A stretch of 64,000 nt of DNA from Pseudomonas sp. R76 (GTDB taxonomy: Bacteria; Pseudomonadota; Gammaproteobacteria; Pseudomonadales; Pseudomonadaceae): assembly GCF_009834565.1 (NCBI RefSeq), contig NZ_CP019428.1:2728001-2792000 (forward strand). The letters run 5' to 3'. Below are positions 53,684 through 63,059 of the stretch, piece by piece. The first letter of the stretch is position 1, and every line of letters starts with the position of its first letter. The translations under genes were made by a program, and so were the position numbers. The notes beneath the pieces were generated by a model, which had not been told where the DNA came from, made no database searches, and was given only the letters and a program-made list of their open reading frames with translations.

Positions 53684-54360
53684 TCGACGGGCTCGATCAC
53701 ATGGCGGCCGTCGTGGCGTGGGTTGCCCACGGCGCTGTCGACCCTGAACCATTCAAACACCTCGGGCGGCTCGCCCTGGAACAGCACCATTTGTTCGGCA
53801 CGGCCCCGGTTTGTCGCCGGGTCCAGCCATTCGCGGGCCAATTCGGGGTTCAGCACCACCGGCCGGCGATCATGGATGTCGACCATGCCGCCCGCACTGT
53901 CGGCGGTAATAATCACAAACCCATCGTCAAGGCTCGCGCCTTCATCGGCATCGGGCAGTTGGCCGATGGCTGCACACAGCACCGGCGCGCCGTCGCGGCG
54001 GCGAATCAGGTAGGGCTGTTTTTTCGCGCCGCCTTCGTCCACCCATTCAAACCAATTATCGACTGGCGCAATCGCACGGTGCGGCCAGATCGCGCGAAAG
54101 AACGGGCCGTTGGCGACTTTCTCGACCCGCGCGTTGATCGGCGGCGCGCGGTCCTTGGCCCAGTGCGGGCGCCAGCCCCAGCGCACACGGTCGGCATGCA
54201 GCAGGCCATTTTCCAGGTGCAGCAGGGCAACGGGCGTGGAGGGCGCCACGTTGTAGCGCTCAAGTGGCGGCTCACCCACGTTGTTGAGCAGCGCATTGGG
54301 CATGCTCAAGGCCGCCACAAAGTCATGAATACCACGGTACTGCGAGAGTCGTCCGCACAT
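53677..54360 (-). CDS. YedK/SRAP (HMCES-like) DNA-repair protein
   Basis: 227 residues. Starts MCGRLSQ: Cys2 is the catalytic residue that caps abasic sites in single-stranded DNA. Conserved RYNVAPSTPV, INARVEKVANGPFFR, APVDNWFEW and DIHDRRPVVL (active-site His) are all present. Protects abasic sites from breakage. Confidence 0.95.
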   Translation of the reverse strand: MCGRLSQYRGIHDFVAALSMPNALLNNVGEPPLERYNVAPSTPVALLHLENGLLHADRVRWGWRPHWAKDRAPPINARVEKVANGPFFRAIWPHRAIAPVDNWFEWVDEGGAKKQPYLIRRRDGAPVLCAAIGQLPDADEGASLDDGFVIITADSAGGMVDIHDRRPVVLNPELAREWLDPATNRGRAEQMVLFQGEPPEVFEWFRVDSAVGNPRHDGRHVIEPVDY

Positions 54361-54402
54361 GGCCGGTTCCTCGAACTGACCTCCTGAGCGTAGACGATGG
54401 AT

Positions 54403-55125
54403 CTACAGCGGCGTCAGCACATTCATCACCGTGTCCAGCGCCACCCGCGTGTCATCCAGTTGCACCAGCGAGGCGTGGCGGGCGCCGAGGGCGTCGCGGT
54501 TCTGGATGGCGGTGAGGATCGCCTTGTGGCGCGGCAGGCTCAGGCCCTGGATGTCGGGGCGACGGTTGGTGATGTTGATCGACTCGCGCAGCGGCAACGA
54601 CAGCATGTTGCACATGTAGGCGAGCAGGTCGTTGCGGGTGGCGTCGGCAATCGCGCGGTGGAAGTCCAGGTCGGCCTGCAACAGCGCGTCGTGGGTGGTG
54701 GCGGTTTCCATGCCCAGGTAGGCTTTTTCGATGGTGGCGATGTCGGCGTCGGTGGCGGTGGTCGCGGCCATGGCGGCGATTTCCGGTTCGAGGATGCGCC
54801 GCACGCCAGCCAGGGTGTTGAAAAACTCACTGTGGGGCGTGGTCTGCATCAGCCAGGACAACACGTCCGGGTCGAGCAAGTGCCATTTCAAGCGTGGGCG
54901 CACCACCGCGCCCACCCGTGGTTTGGAATACACCAGGCCCTTGGCGCTGAGCACCCGCGTCGCCTCGCGCAACACCGAGCGGCTGACCTTGTACTCCTCG
55001 CACAGCGTGGCCTCCATGGGCAGGCGTTCTTCGGGCTTGAAGCGCCCGGAAACGATGTGCATGCCCAAGTCCTGAACGATCTGGGCATGCATGCTCTTGC
55101 GCGGCTTGGGCGGCTGGTGATCCAT
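54403..55125 (-). CDS. GntR-family (FadR subfamily) regulator
   Basis: 240 residues. N-terminal winged helix-turn-helix (PEERLPMEATLCEEYKVSRS then VLREATRVLSAKGLV), C-terminal all-helical FCD domain with metal-type residues (DLDFHRAIADATRN). It sits 47 bases behind the arabonate dehydratase on the same strand and probably represses the arabinose genes through the two ATNGTNNNACTAT sites upstream of the dehydratase. Confidence 0.94.
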   Translation of the reverse strand: MDHQPPKPRKSMHAQIVQDLGMHIVSGRFKPEERLPMEATLCEEYKVSRSVLREATRVLSAKGLVYSKPRVGAVVRPRLKWHLLDPDVLSWLMQTTPHSEFFNTLAGVRRILEPEIAAMAATTATDADIATIEKAYLGMETATTHDALLQADLDFHRAIADATRNDLLAYMCNMLSLPLRESINITNRRPDIQGLSLPRHKAILTAIQNRDALGARHASLVQLDDTRVALDTVMNVLTPL

Positions 55126-55172
55126 AACGAACGGGAGGCTCTGGCTAAATAGGCGGCATCATAGCATCCCAA

Positions 55173-56909
55173 TTAGTGGGAATGACGGGGGACTTCAGCC
55201 CCACGGCAGCCCACCAGAAAGTCAAAGTCACAGCCTTGGTCGGCTTGCAGTACATGGTCGATATACAGCTGGCGGTAGCCACCGACGATCAGCTTTTGCG
55301 GGGGCGCCAGGTCGGCCATGCGCGCCGCCAGCTCGGCGTCGGGGATGTCCAGGTGCAGGCGGCCGTTGGCGCAGTCGAGTTCGATCCAGTCGCCTTCCTT
55401 GACCGTCGCCAATGGCCCACCGGCGGCGGCTTCCGGCGCCACATGCAAGACCACCGTGCCGTAGGCCGTGCCGCTCATGCGCGCGTCGGAAATCCGCACC
55501 ATATCGGTCACGCCCTGGGCCAGCAGCTTGGCCGGCAAGCCCATGTTGCCGACCTCGGCCATGCCCGGGTAACCCTTGGGTCCGCAGTTTTTCATGACCA
55601 GGATCGAGTTGGCATCCACGTCCAGTTCCGGGTCGTTGATCCGCGCCTTGTACATGTCGAAGTCCTCGAACACCACCGCGCGGCCACGATGCTGCATCAA
55701 CTCAGCGCTGGCGGCCGAAGGCTTGAGCACCGCACCCAGCGGCGCGAGGTTGCCGCGCAGCACGCAGATGCCGCCGTCGGCGCGGATCGGGTTGTCGAGG
55801 GTGCGGATCACTTCGTCCTGGCCGTAAATCGGCGAGTCCTTGGTGTTTTCGCCCAGGGACTTGCCGTTGACGGTCAAGGCGTTCGGGTGCGGGATCAGGT
55901 TGGCTTCGCCCAGGCGGCGCAGCACGGCAGGCAGGCCACCGGCATAGTAGAACTCTTCCATCAGGAAGCGCCCGGACGGCTGCAAATCGACAATGGTTGG
56001 CATGCCGCGCCCCATGCGCGTCCAGTCATCCAGGTCGAGTTCGACGCCGATGCGTCCGGCGATGGCTTTCAAGTGGATCACTGCGTTGGTCGAGCCGCCG
56101 ATGGCGGCGTTCACGCGGATCGCGTTTTCAAACGCCTCTTTAGTGAGGATCTTCGACAGCTTCAAGTCTTCGCGCACCATCTCTACCGCACGCATGCCGG
56201 ACATGTGCGCCAGCACATAACGCCGCGCATCCACCGCCGGAATCGCCGCGTTGTGGGGCAGGGACGTGCCCAGTGCCTCGGCCATGCAGGCCATGGTCGA
56301 GGCGGTGCCCATGGTGTTGCAGGTGCCCGCCGAACGTGACATGCCGCCTTCGGCTGCGAGGAAGTCATCCAGGGTGATGGTGCCGGCCTTGACCTGTTCG
56401 CTGAGCTGCCACACCACCGTGCCCGAGCCGATGTCCTGGCCTTTGTGCTTGCCGTTGAGCATCGGCCCACCGGTGACGACGATGGCCGGCACGTCGCAAC
56501 TGGCCGCGCCCATCAGCAGCGCCGGGGTGGTTTTGTCGCAACCGGTCAGCAGCACCACGCCGTCGATGGGGTTGCCGCGAATCGCCTCTTCCACGTCCAT
56601 GCTCGCCAGGTTGCGGGTGAGCATGGCGGTGGGGCGCAGGTTGGATTCGCCATTGGAGAACACCGGGAATTCCACCGGGAAACCACCGGCCTCGATCACT
56701 CCGCGTTTGACGTGCTCGGCGATCTGCCGGAAATGCGCGTTGCACGGCGTCAGCTCCGACCAGGTGTTGCAGATACCGATGATCGGCTTGCCATGAAACT
56801 GATGGTCGGCGATGCCCTGGTTCTTCATCCAGCTGCGGTACATGAAACCGTTCTTGTCGGCGGTGCCAAACCACTGGGCAGAGCGGAGGGCGGGCTTTTT
56901 ATCAGGCAT
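55173..56909 (-). CDS. L-arabonate dehydratase (IlvD/Edd family)
   Basis: 578 residues from ATG 56909 (in-frame extension to 56996 rejected). Iron-sulphur Cys at GICNTWSELTPCN, LTGCDKTTPALLM and SAGTCNTMGTAST, with NAAIGGSTNAVIHL and GPKGYPGMAEV typical of the IlvD/Edd fold. Length and context (lactonase, AraD1, dioxovalerate dehydrogenase, AraF) fit L-arabonate dehydration to 2-keto-3-deoxy-arabonate. GntR operator sites lie just upstream. Confidence 0.9.
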   Translation of the reverse strand: MPDKKPALRSAQWFGTADKNGFMYRSWMKNQGIADHQFHGKPIIGICNTWSELTPCNAHFRQIAEHVKRGVIEAGGFPVEFPVFSNGESNLRPTAMLTRNLASMDVEEAIRGNPIDGVVLLTGCDKTTPALLMGAASCDVPAIVVTGGPMLNGKHKGQDIGSGTVVWQLSEQVKAGTITLDDFLAAEGGMSRSAGTCNTMGTASTMACMAEALGTSLPHNAAIPAVDARRYVLAHMSGMRAVEMVREDLKLSKILTKEAFENAIRVNAAIGGSTNAVIHLKAIAGRIGVELDLDDWTRMGRGMPTIVDLQPSGRFLMEEFYYAGGLPAVLRRLGEANLIPHPNALTVNGKSLGENTKDSPIYGQDEVIRTLDNPIRADGGICVLRGNLAPLGAVLKPSAASAELMQHRGRAVVFEDFDMYKARINDPELDVDANSILVMKNCGPKGYPGMAEVGNMGLPAKLLAQGVTDMVRISDARMSGTAYGTVVLHVAPEAAAGGPLATVKEGDWIELDCANGRLHLDIPDAELAARMADLAPPQKLIVGGYRQLYIDHVLQADQGCDFDFLVGCRGAEVPRHSH

Positions 56910-56922
56910 GATCGACTCTCTT

Positions 56923-56935
56923 ATTGTATGACTAT
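56923..56935. promoter_or_regulatory. GntR/FadR-type operator 1
   Basis: ATTGTATGACTAT, fitting ATNGTNNNACTAT, 14 bases upstream of the dehydratase start. Matches a second site 60 bases away. Consistent with the known GT-N(3)-AC core of FadR-subfamily operators. Confidence 0.6.
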
Positions 56936-56996
56936 ATGTTCTATATGCGCTTAAACATAAGCGCAAAATCGAGGGTTTGGAAGAGTTGTTTTGCAA

Positions 56997-57009
56997 ATAG
57001 TCGTACTAT
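56997..57009. promoter_or_regulatory. GntR/FadR-type operator 2
   Basis: Perfect palindrome ATAGT-CGT-ACTAT in the divergent dehydratase/MFS promoter region. An inverted repeat GCGCTTA-AACA-TAAGCGC lies between the two sites at 56947-56964. Confidence 0.6.
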
Positions 57010-57100
57010 ATAGTCGGCCTGAATGAGGCATGACCCTGGCGGATTTTCACCGGCGGCGGCCCCCGAGCTTCTATAAAAACAACAATCGGAGATCGACCCC

Positions 57101-58423
57101 ATGAGCCAGGAACTGCGGCTTATACGGCGCATCACGCTGAAACTGATTCCCTTCCTGATCCTGCTGTACCTGATCGCCTACGTAGACCGTTCGGCGGTGG
57201 GGTTCGCCAAGCTGCACATGGGCGCCGATGTCGGCATTGGTGATGCCGCCTACGGGTTGGGCGCCGGGCTGTTTTTCATCGGCTATTTCCTGTTTGAGAT
57301 TCCCAGCAACCTGATGCTCGACCGCTTCGGCGCGCGGCGCTGGTTCGCGCGGATCATGCTGACCTGGGGCGCCATCACTATCGGCATGGCCTTTGTGCAA
57401 GGGCCGCACAGTTTCTATGTGATGCGCTTTCTGCTCGGCGCGGCGGAGGCGGGGTTCTTTCCGGGCGTGCTGTACTACATCACCCAGTGGTTCCCGGTGC
57501 GCCATCGCGGCAAGATCCTCGGGCTGTTCATCCTGTCCCAACCGATTGCAATGATGATCACCGGCCCCGTGTCCGGCGGCTTGCTGGGCATGGACGGCAT
57601 CCTCGGCCTGCACGGCTGGCAGTGGCTGTTTATCGTGATCGGCACCCCGGCCTTGCTGTTGACCTGGCCAGTGCTGCGCTTCCTGCCGGACGGCCCACAG
57701 CAGGTCAAGTGGATGAGCGAAAGCGAAAAAACCTGGCTCACCGGCGAACTGAACAAAGACTTGCAAGCCTATGGCCAGACGCGCCACGGCAACCCGCTGC
57801 ACGCCCTCAAAGACAAACGCGTGTTGCTGCTGGCGCTGTTCTACCTGCCGGTCACCTTGAGCATTTATGGCCTGGGCCTGTGGTTGCCGACGCTGATCAA
57901 GCAGTTCGGCGGCAGTGACCTGGTCACTGGTTTTGTCTCGGCGGTGCCGTACATCTTCGGCATCGTCGGGTTGCTGATAATCCCGCGCAGTTCCGACCGC
58001 TTGAATGATCGCTACGGCCACCTCGCCGTGCTCTATGTGCTGGGCGCCATCGGCCTGTTTTTCAGCGCCTGGCTGAGTGTGCCGGTGCTGCAGATGGCCG
58101 CGCTGTGCCTGGCGGCGTTCGCGCTGTTTTCCTGCACGGCGGTGTTCTGGACCTTGCCGGGGCGCTTTTTTGCCGGCGCCAGTGCGGCGGCGGGCATTGC
58201 GCTGATCAACTCGGTGGGCAACCTCGGCGGCTATATCGGCCCGTTCGTGATCGGCGCGCTCAAGGAATACACCGGCAACCTGGCCTCGGGTTTGTACTTC
58301 CTGGCCGCGGTGATGCTGTTTGGCCTGTTGCTGACTGGCGTGGTCTACCGCGTGCTGGAACGCAAGCACGTGCTGCCCGCCGATCAATTCGCCGCCAGTG
58401 CGCGTGGCGCCACGCGGACTTAA
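57101..58423 (+). CDS. MFS transporter (anion:cation symporter type)
   Basis: 440 residues, twelve helices. N-terminal MRLIRRI-type start, loop-2/3 motif LDRFGARRWFARIML and the WFPVRHRGKILGLFI segment match the ACS family of sugar-acid symporters. Divergent from the arabonate dehydratase, shared operators, so it probably imports an arabinose-derived acid or related sugar acid. Confidence 0.9.
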   Translation: MSQELRLIRRITLKLIPFLILLYLIAYVDRSAVGFAKLHMGADVGIGDAAYGLGAGLFFIGYFLFEIPSNLMLDRFGARRWFARIMLTWGAITIGMAFVQGPHSFYVMRFLLGAAEAGFFPGVLYYITQWFPVRHRGKILGLFILSQPIAMMITGPVSGGLLGMDGILGLHGWQWLFIVIGTPALLLTWPVLRFLPDGPQQVKWMSESEKTWLTGELNKDLQAYGQTRHGNPLHALKDKRVLLLALFYLPVTLSIYGLGLWLPTLIKQFGGSDLVTGFVSAVPYIFGIVGLLIIPRSSDRLNDRYGHLAVLYVLGAIGLFFSAWLSVPVLQMAALCLAAFALFSCTAVFWTLPGRFFAGASAAAGIALINSVGNLGGYIGPFVIGALKEYTGNLASGLYFLAAVMLFGLLLTGVVYRVLERKHVLPADQFAASARGATRT

Positions 58424-58438
58424 TCCTGGAGAAAATTG

Positions 58439-59431
58439 ATGCGTTTAGTTCAGTTCGAATTGCGTAACGGTGAGCGCCGCGTCGGCGTGGTGCAAGGCAG
58501 CAAACTCAGGGAAGTGCGCACGGCCCGCAGCGTGCGCGAATTGGCGCTGGCGGCCATCGAGGCGGGCGTGAAGTTGCAGCAACAGGTCGACAACTTGGGC
58601 CTGGGCGACAGCTACGACTACGCGGCCTTGCTCGCCGACCTGAAAATACTGCCGCCCCTCGACCACCCGGACCCGGCCCACATGCTCATCAGCGGCACCG
58701 GCCTGACTCACCTGGGCAGTGCCTCGGCGCGCGACAAGATGCACCAGCACGCCGCTGACGACAGCGCCCTGACCGACACCATGCGCATCTTCAAATGGGG
58801 TGTGGAGGGCGGCAAGCCAGCTTCCGGCCAAGCCGGTGTGCAACCGGAATGGTTCTACAAGGGCGACGGCAGCATCGTCGTGCGCCCAGGCCAGGCATTC
58901 CCGGTGCCGCCGTTTGCCGAGGACGCGGGCGAGGAGCCGGAGATCGGCGGCCTCTACGTGATCGGCCACGACGGCAAACCCTATCGCCTGGGTTTCGCCG
59001 TGGGCAACGAGTTTTCCGACCATGTGATGGAGCGCAAGAATTACCTCTACCTGGCCCACTCCAAACTGCGCAGCTGCAGTTATGGCCCGGAGTTGCGCGT
59101 CGGCGAATTGCCCCAGCACCTGGCGGGCACCAGCCGCATCCTGCGTAACGGTGAGGAAATCTGGCGGAACGAATTCCTCAGCGGCGAGGCCAATATGTGC
59201 CACAGCCTGGAAAACCTCGAGTACCACCATTTCAAATACAGCCAGTTTCTCAAGCCCGGCGATGTGCACATTCATTTCTTCGGCACTGCCACACTGTCAT
59301 TTGCCGACGGTATACGCACGCAACCGGGCGATCTGTTCGAGATCAGCCAGGCCGAGTTTGGCGCGCCGCTGATCAACACGCTCGGCAGCGCCGAATCGGC
59401 GTTCGAACCCGGCACTGTCATCAGCCTTTAA
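58439..59431 (+). CDS. AraD1/GguC-family (fumarylacetoacetate hydrolase fold) protein
   Basis: 330 residues from ATG 58439. Fumarylacetoacetase-like fold: ISGTGLTHLGSAS with metal-site GEEPEIGGLYVIG and GFAVGNEFSDHVMER. Called AraD1 in related genomes; thought to dehydrate 2-keto-3-deoxy-L-arabonate to dioxovalerate. Tight spacing with MFS (15 bases) and dehydrogenase (10 bases) indicates one operon. Confidence 0.88.
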   Translation: MRLVQFELRNGERRVGVVQGSKLREVRTARSVRELALAAIEAGVKLQQQVDNLGLGDSYDYAALLADLKILPPLDHPDPAHMLISGTGLTHLGSASARDKMHQHAADDSALTDTMRIFKWGVEGGKPASGQAGVQPEWFYKGDGSIVVRPGQAFPVPPFAEDAGEEPEIGGLYVIGHDGKPYRLGFAVGNEFSDHVMERKNYLYLAHSKLRSCSYGPELRVGELPQHLAGTSRILRNGEEIWRNEFLSGEANMCHSLENLEYHHFKYSQFLKPGDVHIHFFGTATLSFADGIRTQPGDLFEISQAEFGAPLINTLGSAESAFEPGTVISL

Positions 59432-59441
59432 GGAGATCAAC

Positions 59442-61022
59442 ATGACCCCGTTTCTCGGCCACAACTACATCGGCGGCCAGCGCAGCGCCAAGGGTAGCGT
59501 GACCCTGCAGAGCATCGACGCCAGCACCGGCGAAGCCTTGGCGCAAGTCTTTTACCAGGCCACCCCGGACGAGGTCGACGCCGCCGCCAAAGCCGCCGCA
59601 GCCGCTTACCCGGCATACTGCGCGCTGAGTGCGTCGCGCCGCGCGCAGTTTCTGGACGCAGTGGCCGATGAACTGGACGCGCTGGGTGAAGATTTTATCG
59701 CGCTGGTCTGCCGCGAAACCGCGCTGCCTGCCGCGCGCATCAACGGCGAACGCGGGCGCACCAGCGGCCAGATGCGCCTGTTTGCCACGGTGTTGCGTCG
59801 CGGTGATTTTTACGGCGCACGCATCGACAGGGCGTTGCCCGACCGCCAGCCACTGCCGCGCCCGGACCTGCGCCAGTACCGCATCGGCCTGGGCCCGGTG
59901 GCGGTGTTTGGCGCAAGCAACTTTCCCCTGGCATTTTCCACGGCCGGCGGCGACACCGCAGCAGCGCTGGCGGCGGGTTGCCCGGTGGTGTTCAAGGCCC
60001 ACAGCGGGCATATGGCGACCGCCGAGCGGGTTGCCGATGCCATTATTCGCGCGGCCGAGGCGACTGAGATGCCGGCCGGTGTGTTCAATATGATCTTCGG
60101 CGGCGGCGTCGGTGAGGCGCTGGTCAAGCACCCGGCGATCCAGGCCGTGGGCTTTACCGGCTCGCTCAAGGGCGGTCGCGCGTTGTGCGACATGGCGGCG
60201 GCGCGGCCGCAGCCGATCCCGGTGTTTGCCGAGATGTCGAGCATCAACCCGGTCATCGTATTGCCCCAGGCCTTGCAAGCGCGGGCCGAAACTATCGCCC
60301 GCGACCTGACCGCCTCGGTGGTGCAGGGCTGTGGCCAGTTCTGTACCAACCCTGGTTTGGTGATTGGCATTGCCTCTGCGCAATTCACGGCATTCACTCA
60401 GCAGGTCGCCCAACTGATCGGCGATCAAGCCGCGCAAACCATGCTGAACGCCGGCACCTTGAGCAGCTACGGCAAAGGCCTGGAAAAGCTGCTCGCGCAC
60501 CCCGGCATCCAGCACTTGGCGGGCAATGCCCAAGCGGTCAACCAGGCACAGCCGCAGCTGTTCAAGGCCGACGTGGGTTTGCTGATCGACGGCGATGCGG
60601 TGCTGCAGGAAGAAGTGTTCGGCCCGACCACGGTATTCGTCGAAGTGGCCGATCAAGCCCAACTCAGCGCCGCCTTGCACGGCCTGCACGGGCAACTGAC
60701 GGCAACGATCATTGGCGAGCCCGCCGACCTTGAGCAGTTTGCTGAACTGACGCCGCTGCTGGCGCAGAAGGTTGGCCGCATCCTGCTGAACGGTTACCCG
60801 ACCGGCGTTGAAGTCTGCGACGCAATGGTCCACGGCGGCCCATACCCGGCCACTTCGGACGCGCGTGGCACCTCGGTCGGCAGCCTGGCCATCGACCGCT
60901 TCCTGCGCCCCGTGTGCTTGCAGAATTACCCTGATAGCCTGCTGCCCGACGCGTTGAAAAACGCCAACCCGTTGCGTATCCAGCGGCTGGTGGATGGCAC
61001 GCCGTCGCGCGAGCCGCTGTAA
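59442..61022 (+). CDS. 2,5-dioxovalerate (alpha-ketoglutarate semialdehyde) dehydrogenase
   Basis: 526 residues, NADP-type aldehyde dehydrogenase. Glu general base in FAEMSSINPV, nucleophilic Cys in GCGQFCTNPGLV, NADP loop VFGASNFPLAFS. Product alpha-ketoglutarate enters the TCA cycle, the last step of oxidative arabinose breakdown. AAGGAG before ATG 59442. Confidence 0.93.
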   Translation: MTPFLGHNYIGGQRSAKGSVTLQSIDASTGEALAQVFYQATPDEVDAAAKAAAAAYPAYCALSASRRAQFLDAVADELDALGEDFIALVCRETALPAARINGERGRTSGQMRLFATVLRRGDFYGARIDRALPDRQPLPRPDLRQYRIGLGPVAVFGASNFPLAFSTAGGDTAAALAAGCPVVFKAHSGHMATAERVADAIIRAAEATEMPAGVFNMIFGGGVGEALVKHPAIQAVGFTGSLKGGRALCDMAAARPQPIPVFAEMSSINPVIVLPQALQARAETIARDLTASVVQGCGQFCTNPGLVIGIASAQFTAFTQQVAQLIGDQAAQTMLNAGTLSSYGKGLEKLLAHPGIQHLAGNAQAVNQAQPQLFKADVGLLIDGDAVLQEEVFGPTTVFVEVADQAQLSAALHGLHGQLTATIIGEPADLEQFAELTPLLAQKVGRILLNGYPTGVEVCDAMVHGGPYPATSDARGTSVGSLAIDRFLRPVCLQNYPDSLLPDALKNANPLRIQRLVDGTPSREPL

Positions 61023-61038
61023 AAAAACAGGAGGTTTT

Positions 61039-61902
61039 ATGTCGTGTACCGCTGTCACCGCACACCGTGCGCAGTTGGGCGAAGCACCGTTTTGGGATGC
61101 GCCGACCCAGGCGCTGTACTGGGTCAATATTGCCGGCAAACAGGCGCTGCGGTTTATGCAGGGGCAGTTGCAGATCTGGCAGATGCCCGAGCATGTCTCG
61201 GCGTTTATTCCGTGTGAGAGCGGCGATGCGCTGGTGACCTTGAGCAGCGGCGTCTACCGGCTGAACCTGGAAACCGAAGCCCTGACCCTGCTGTGTGTGG
61301 CCGACCCGCAACCCGGCAACCGTGGCAATGAAGCGCGCTGCGACGCCCAGGGCCGCCTGTGGCTGGGCACCATGCAGAACAACATCGGCGAGCAGGGCGA
61401 AGACCTGCCCATCACGCGGCGTTCCGGTGGGCTGTTTCGTATTGACGCCGATGCGCAGGTCACGCCGCTGCTGCACGGCCTGGGCATTCCCAATACGTTG
61501 CTGTGGAACGCGGAGGGCACCCAGGTGCATTTCGGCGACAGCCTCGACGCCACGCTCTACCGGCACGCGATCCAGGCAGACGGCCAGCTTGAGCCGGCGC
61601 AGGTGTGGTTCGGCCCGCATTCACGCGGTGGCCCGGACGGCTCGGCGCTGGACAGCCAAGGCTATATCTGGAACGCGCGCTGGGACGGCAGTTGCCTGCT
61701 GCGCCTGACGCCGGACGGCGAAGTCGAGCGCATCATCGAACTGCCCGTCAGCCGCCCCACCAGTTGCGTGTTCGGTGGCCCGAACCTCACCACTCTCTAC
61801 ATCACCAGTGCTGCCAGCCCACTCGATCACCCGTTGGACGGCGCGGTGCTGGCCATCGAGGTGCAGGTGCCCGGCACACCCTGTCACCGCTTTGCCGGAT
61901 AA
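61039..61902 (+). CDS. SMP-30/gluconolactonase-family lactonase
   Basis: 287 residues from ATG 61039, with AGGAGG upstream. Six-bladed propeller with metal ligands: Glu in LGEAPFWD, Asn in GNEARCDAQ and IPNTLLWN, and Asp in GGPDGSALDSQG. Likely hydrolyses L-arabinono-1,4-lactone made by an arabinose dehydrogenase, which is not seen in the window. Confidence 0.92.
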   Translation: MSCTAVTAHRAQLGEAPFWDAPTQALYWVNIAGKQALRFMQGQLQIWQMPEHVSAFIPCESGDALVTLSSGVYRLNLETEALTLLCVADPQPGNRGNEARCDAQGRLWLGTMQNNIGEQGEDLPITRRSGGLFRIDADAQVTPLLHGLGIPNTLLWNAEGTQVHFGDSLDATLYRHAIQADGQLEPAQVWFGPHSRGGPDGSALDSQGYIWNARWDGSCLLRLTPDGEVERIIELPVSRPTSCVFGGPNLTTLYITSAASPLDHPLDGAVLAIEVQVPGTPCHRFAG

Positions 61903-61939
61903 CCCAAGACCCAAAAAACAACAACAAGGAGTCACCCGT

Positions 61940-62944
61940 ATGAATCGTCGTCGTGGTTTGCGTTCCCTCTGCTGCGCCGCTGTGGCGGTGTCGGCGCTGA
62001 GCTTGAGCGGCCTGTTGCTGGCCGCCGAGGAAGTGAAGATCGGCTTTTTGGTCAAGCAGGCGGAAGAACCGTGGTTCCAGACCGAATGGGCGTTTGCCGA
62101 AAAAGCCGGCAAGGAACATGGCTTCACCGTGATCAAGATCGCCGTGCCCGATGGCGAGAAAACCTTGTCGGCCATCGACAGCCTGGCCGCCAACGGCGCC
62201 AAGGGCTTTGTGATCTGCCCACCGGACGTGTCGCTGGGCCCGGCGATTGTCGCCAAGGCCAAGGTCAACGGCCTGAAAGTGATTGCCGTGGATGATCGCT
62301 TCGTCGATGCCAAGGGCAACTTTATGGAGGACGTGCCGTACCTGGGCATGGCGGCGTTCGAAGTCGGCCAGAAGCAGGGCGCGGCGATGGCGGCTGAAGC
62401 GAAAAAACGCGGCTGGGACTGGAAGGACACCTATGCGGTGATCAACACCTTCAACGAGCTCGACACCGGTAAAAAACGCACCGACGGCTCGGTCAAATCC
62501 CTCGAAGACGCAGGCTTTCCCAAGGACCACATCCTGTTCACCGCCGCCAAGACCCTCGATGTTCCAGGCAGCATGGACGCCACCAACTCGGCACTGGTCA
62601 AGCTGCCCAGCGGCGCCAAGAACCTGATCATCGGCGGCATGAACGACAACACCGTGCTCGGCGGCGTACGCGCCACTGAAACGGCCGGCTTTGCCGCGGC
62701 CAACGTCATCGGCATCGGCATCAATGGCACCGACGCCATCGGCGAACTGAAAAAGCCCAACAGCGGCTTCTTCGGCTCAATGCTGCCCAGCCCGCACATC
62801 GAAGGCTACAACACCGCGAAGATGATGTTCGACTGGGTCACCACCGGCAAGGAACCGCCGAAGTACACCGCCATGGATGAAGTGACATTGATCACCCGCG
62901 ACAACTTCAAGCAGGAACTGGAAAAAATCGGCCTGTGGAACTGA
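61940..62944 (+). CDS. araF: L-arabinose-binding periplasmic protein AraF
   Basis: 334 residues from ATG 61940. Signal peptide (LCCAAVAVSALSLSGLLLAA). Mature start EEVKIGFLVKQAEEPWFQTE is the AraF pattern; conserved GGMNDNTVLGGVRATE near the C-terminal half. Binds L-arabinose for an ABC importer. araG and araH do not follow; instead REP and repeat DNA come next, so the membrane components must lie elsewhere or be shared. Confidence 0.93.
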   Translation: MNRRRGLRSLCCAAVAVSALSLSGLLLAAEEVKIGFLVKQAEEPWFQTEWAFAEKAGKEHGFTVIKIAVPDGEKTLSAIDSLAANGAKGFVICPPDVSLGPAIVAKAKVNGLKVIAVDDRFVDAKGNFMEDVPYLGMAAFEVGQKQGAAMAAEAKKRGWDWKDTYAVINTFNELDTGKKRTDGSVKSLEDAGFPKDHILFTAAKTLDVPGSMDATNSALVKLPSGAKNLIIGGMNDNTVLGGVRATETAGFAAANVIGIGINGTDAIGELKKPNSGFFGSMLPSPHIEGYNTAKMMFDWVTTGKEPPKYTAMDEVTLITRDNFKQELEKIGLWN

Positions 62945-62955
62945 GGTAAGCAAAC

Positions 62956-63042
62956 TGTGGGAGCTGGCTTGCCTGCGATGCAGGCACCTCGGTGTATCAG
63001 GCAGAACCAGTTGATGCCATCGCAGGCAAGCCAGCTCCCACA
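62956..63042. repeat. REP pair (inverted) after araF
   Basis: Arms TGTGGGAGCTGGCTTGCCTG(CGATG) and its exact complement ending 63042. Same variety as the 38.76 kb pair. Lies 12 bases after the araF stop. Confidence 0.93.
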
Positions 63043-63059
63043 TTTGATTGAGTGCAGCC

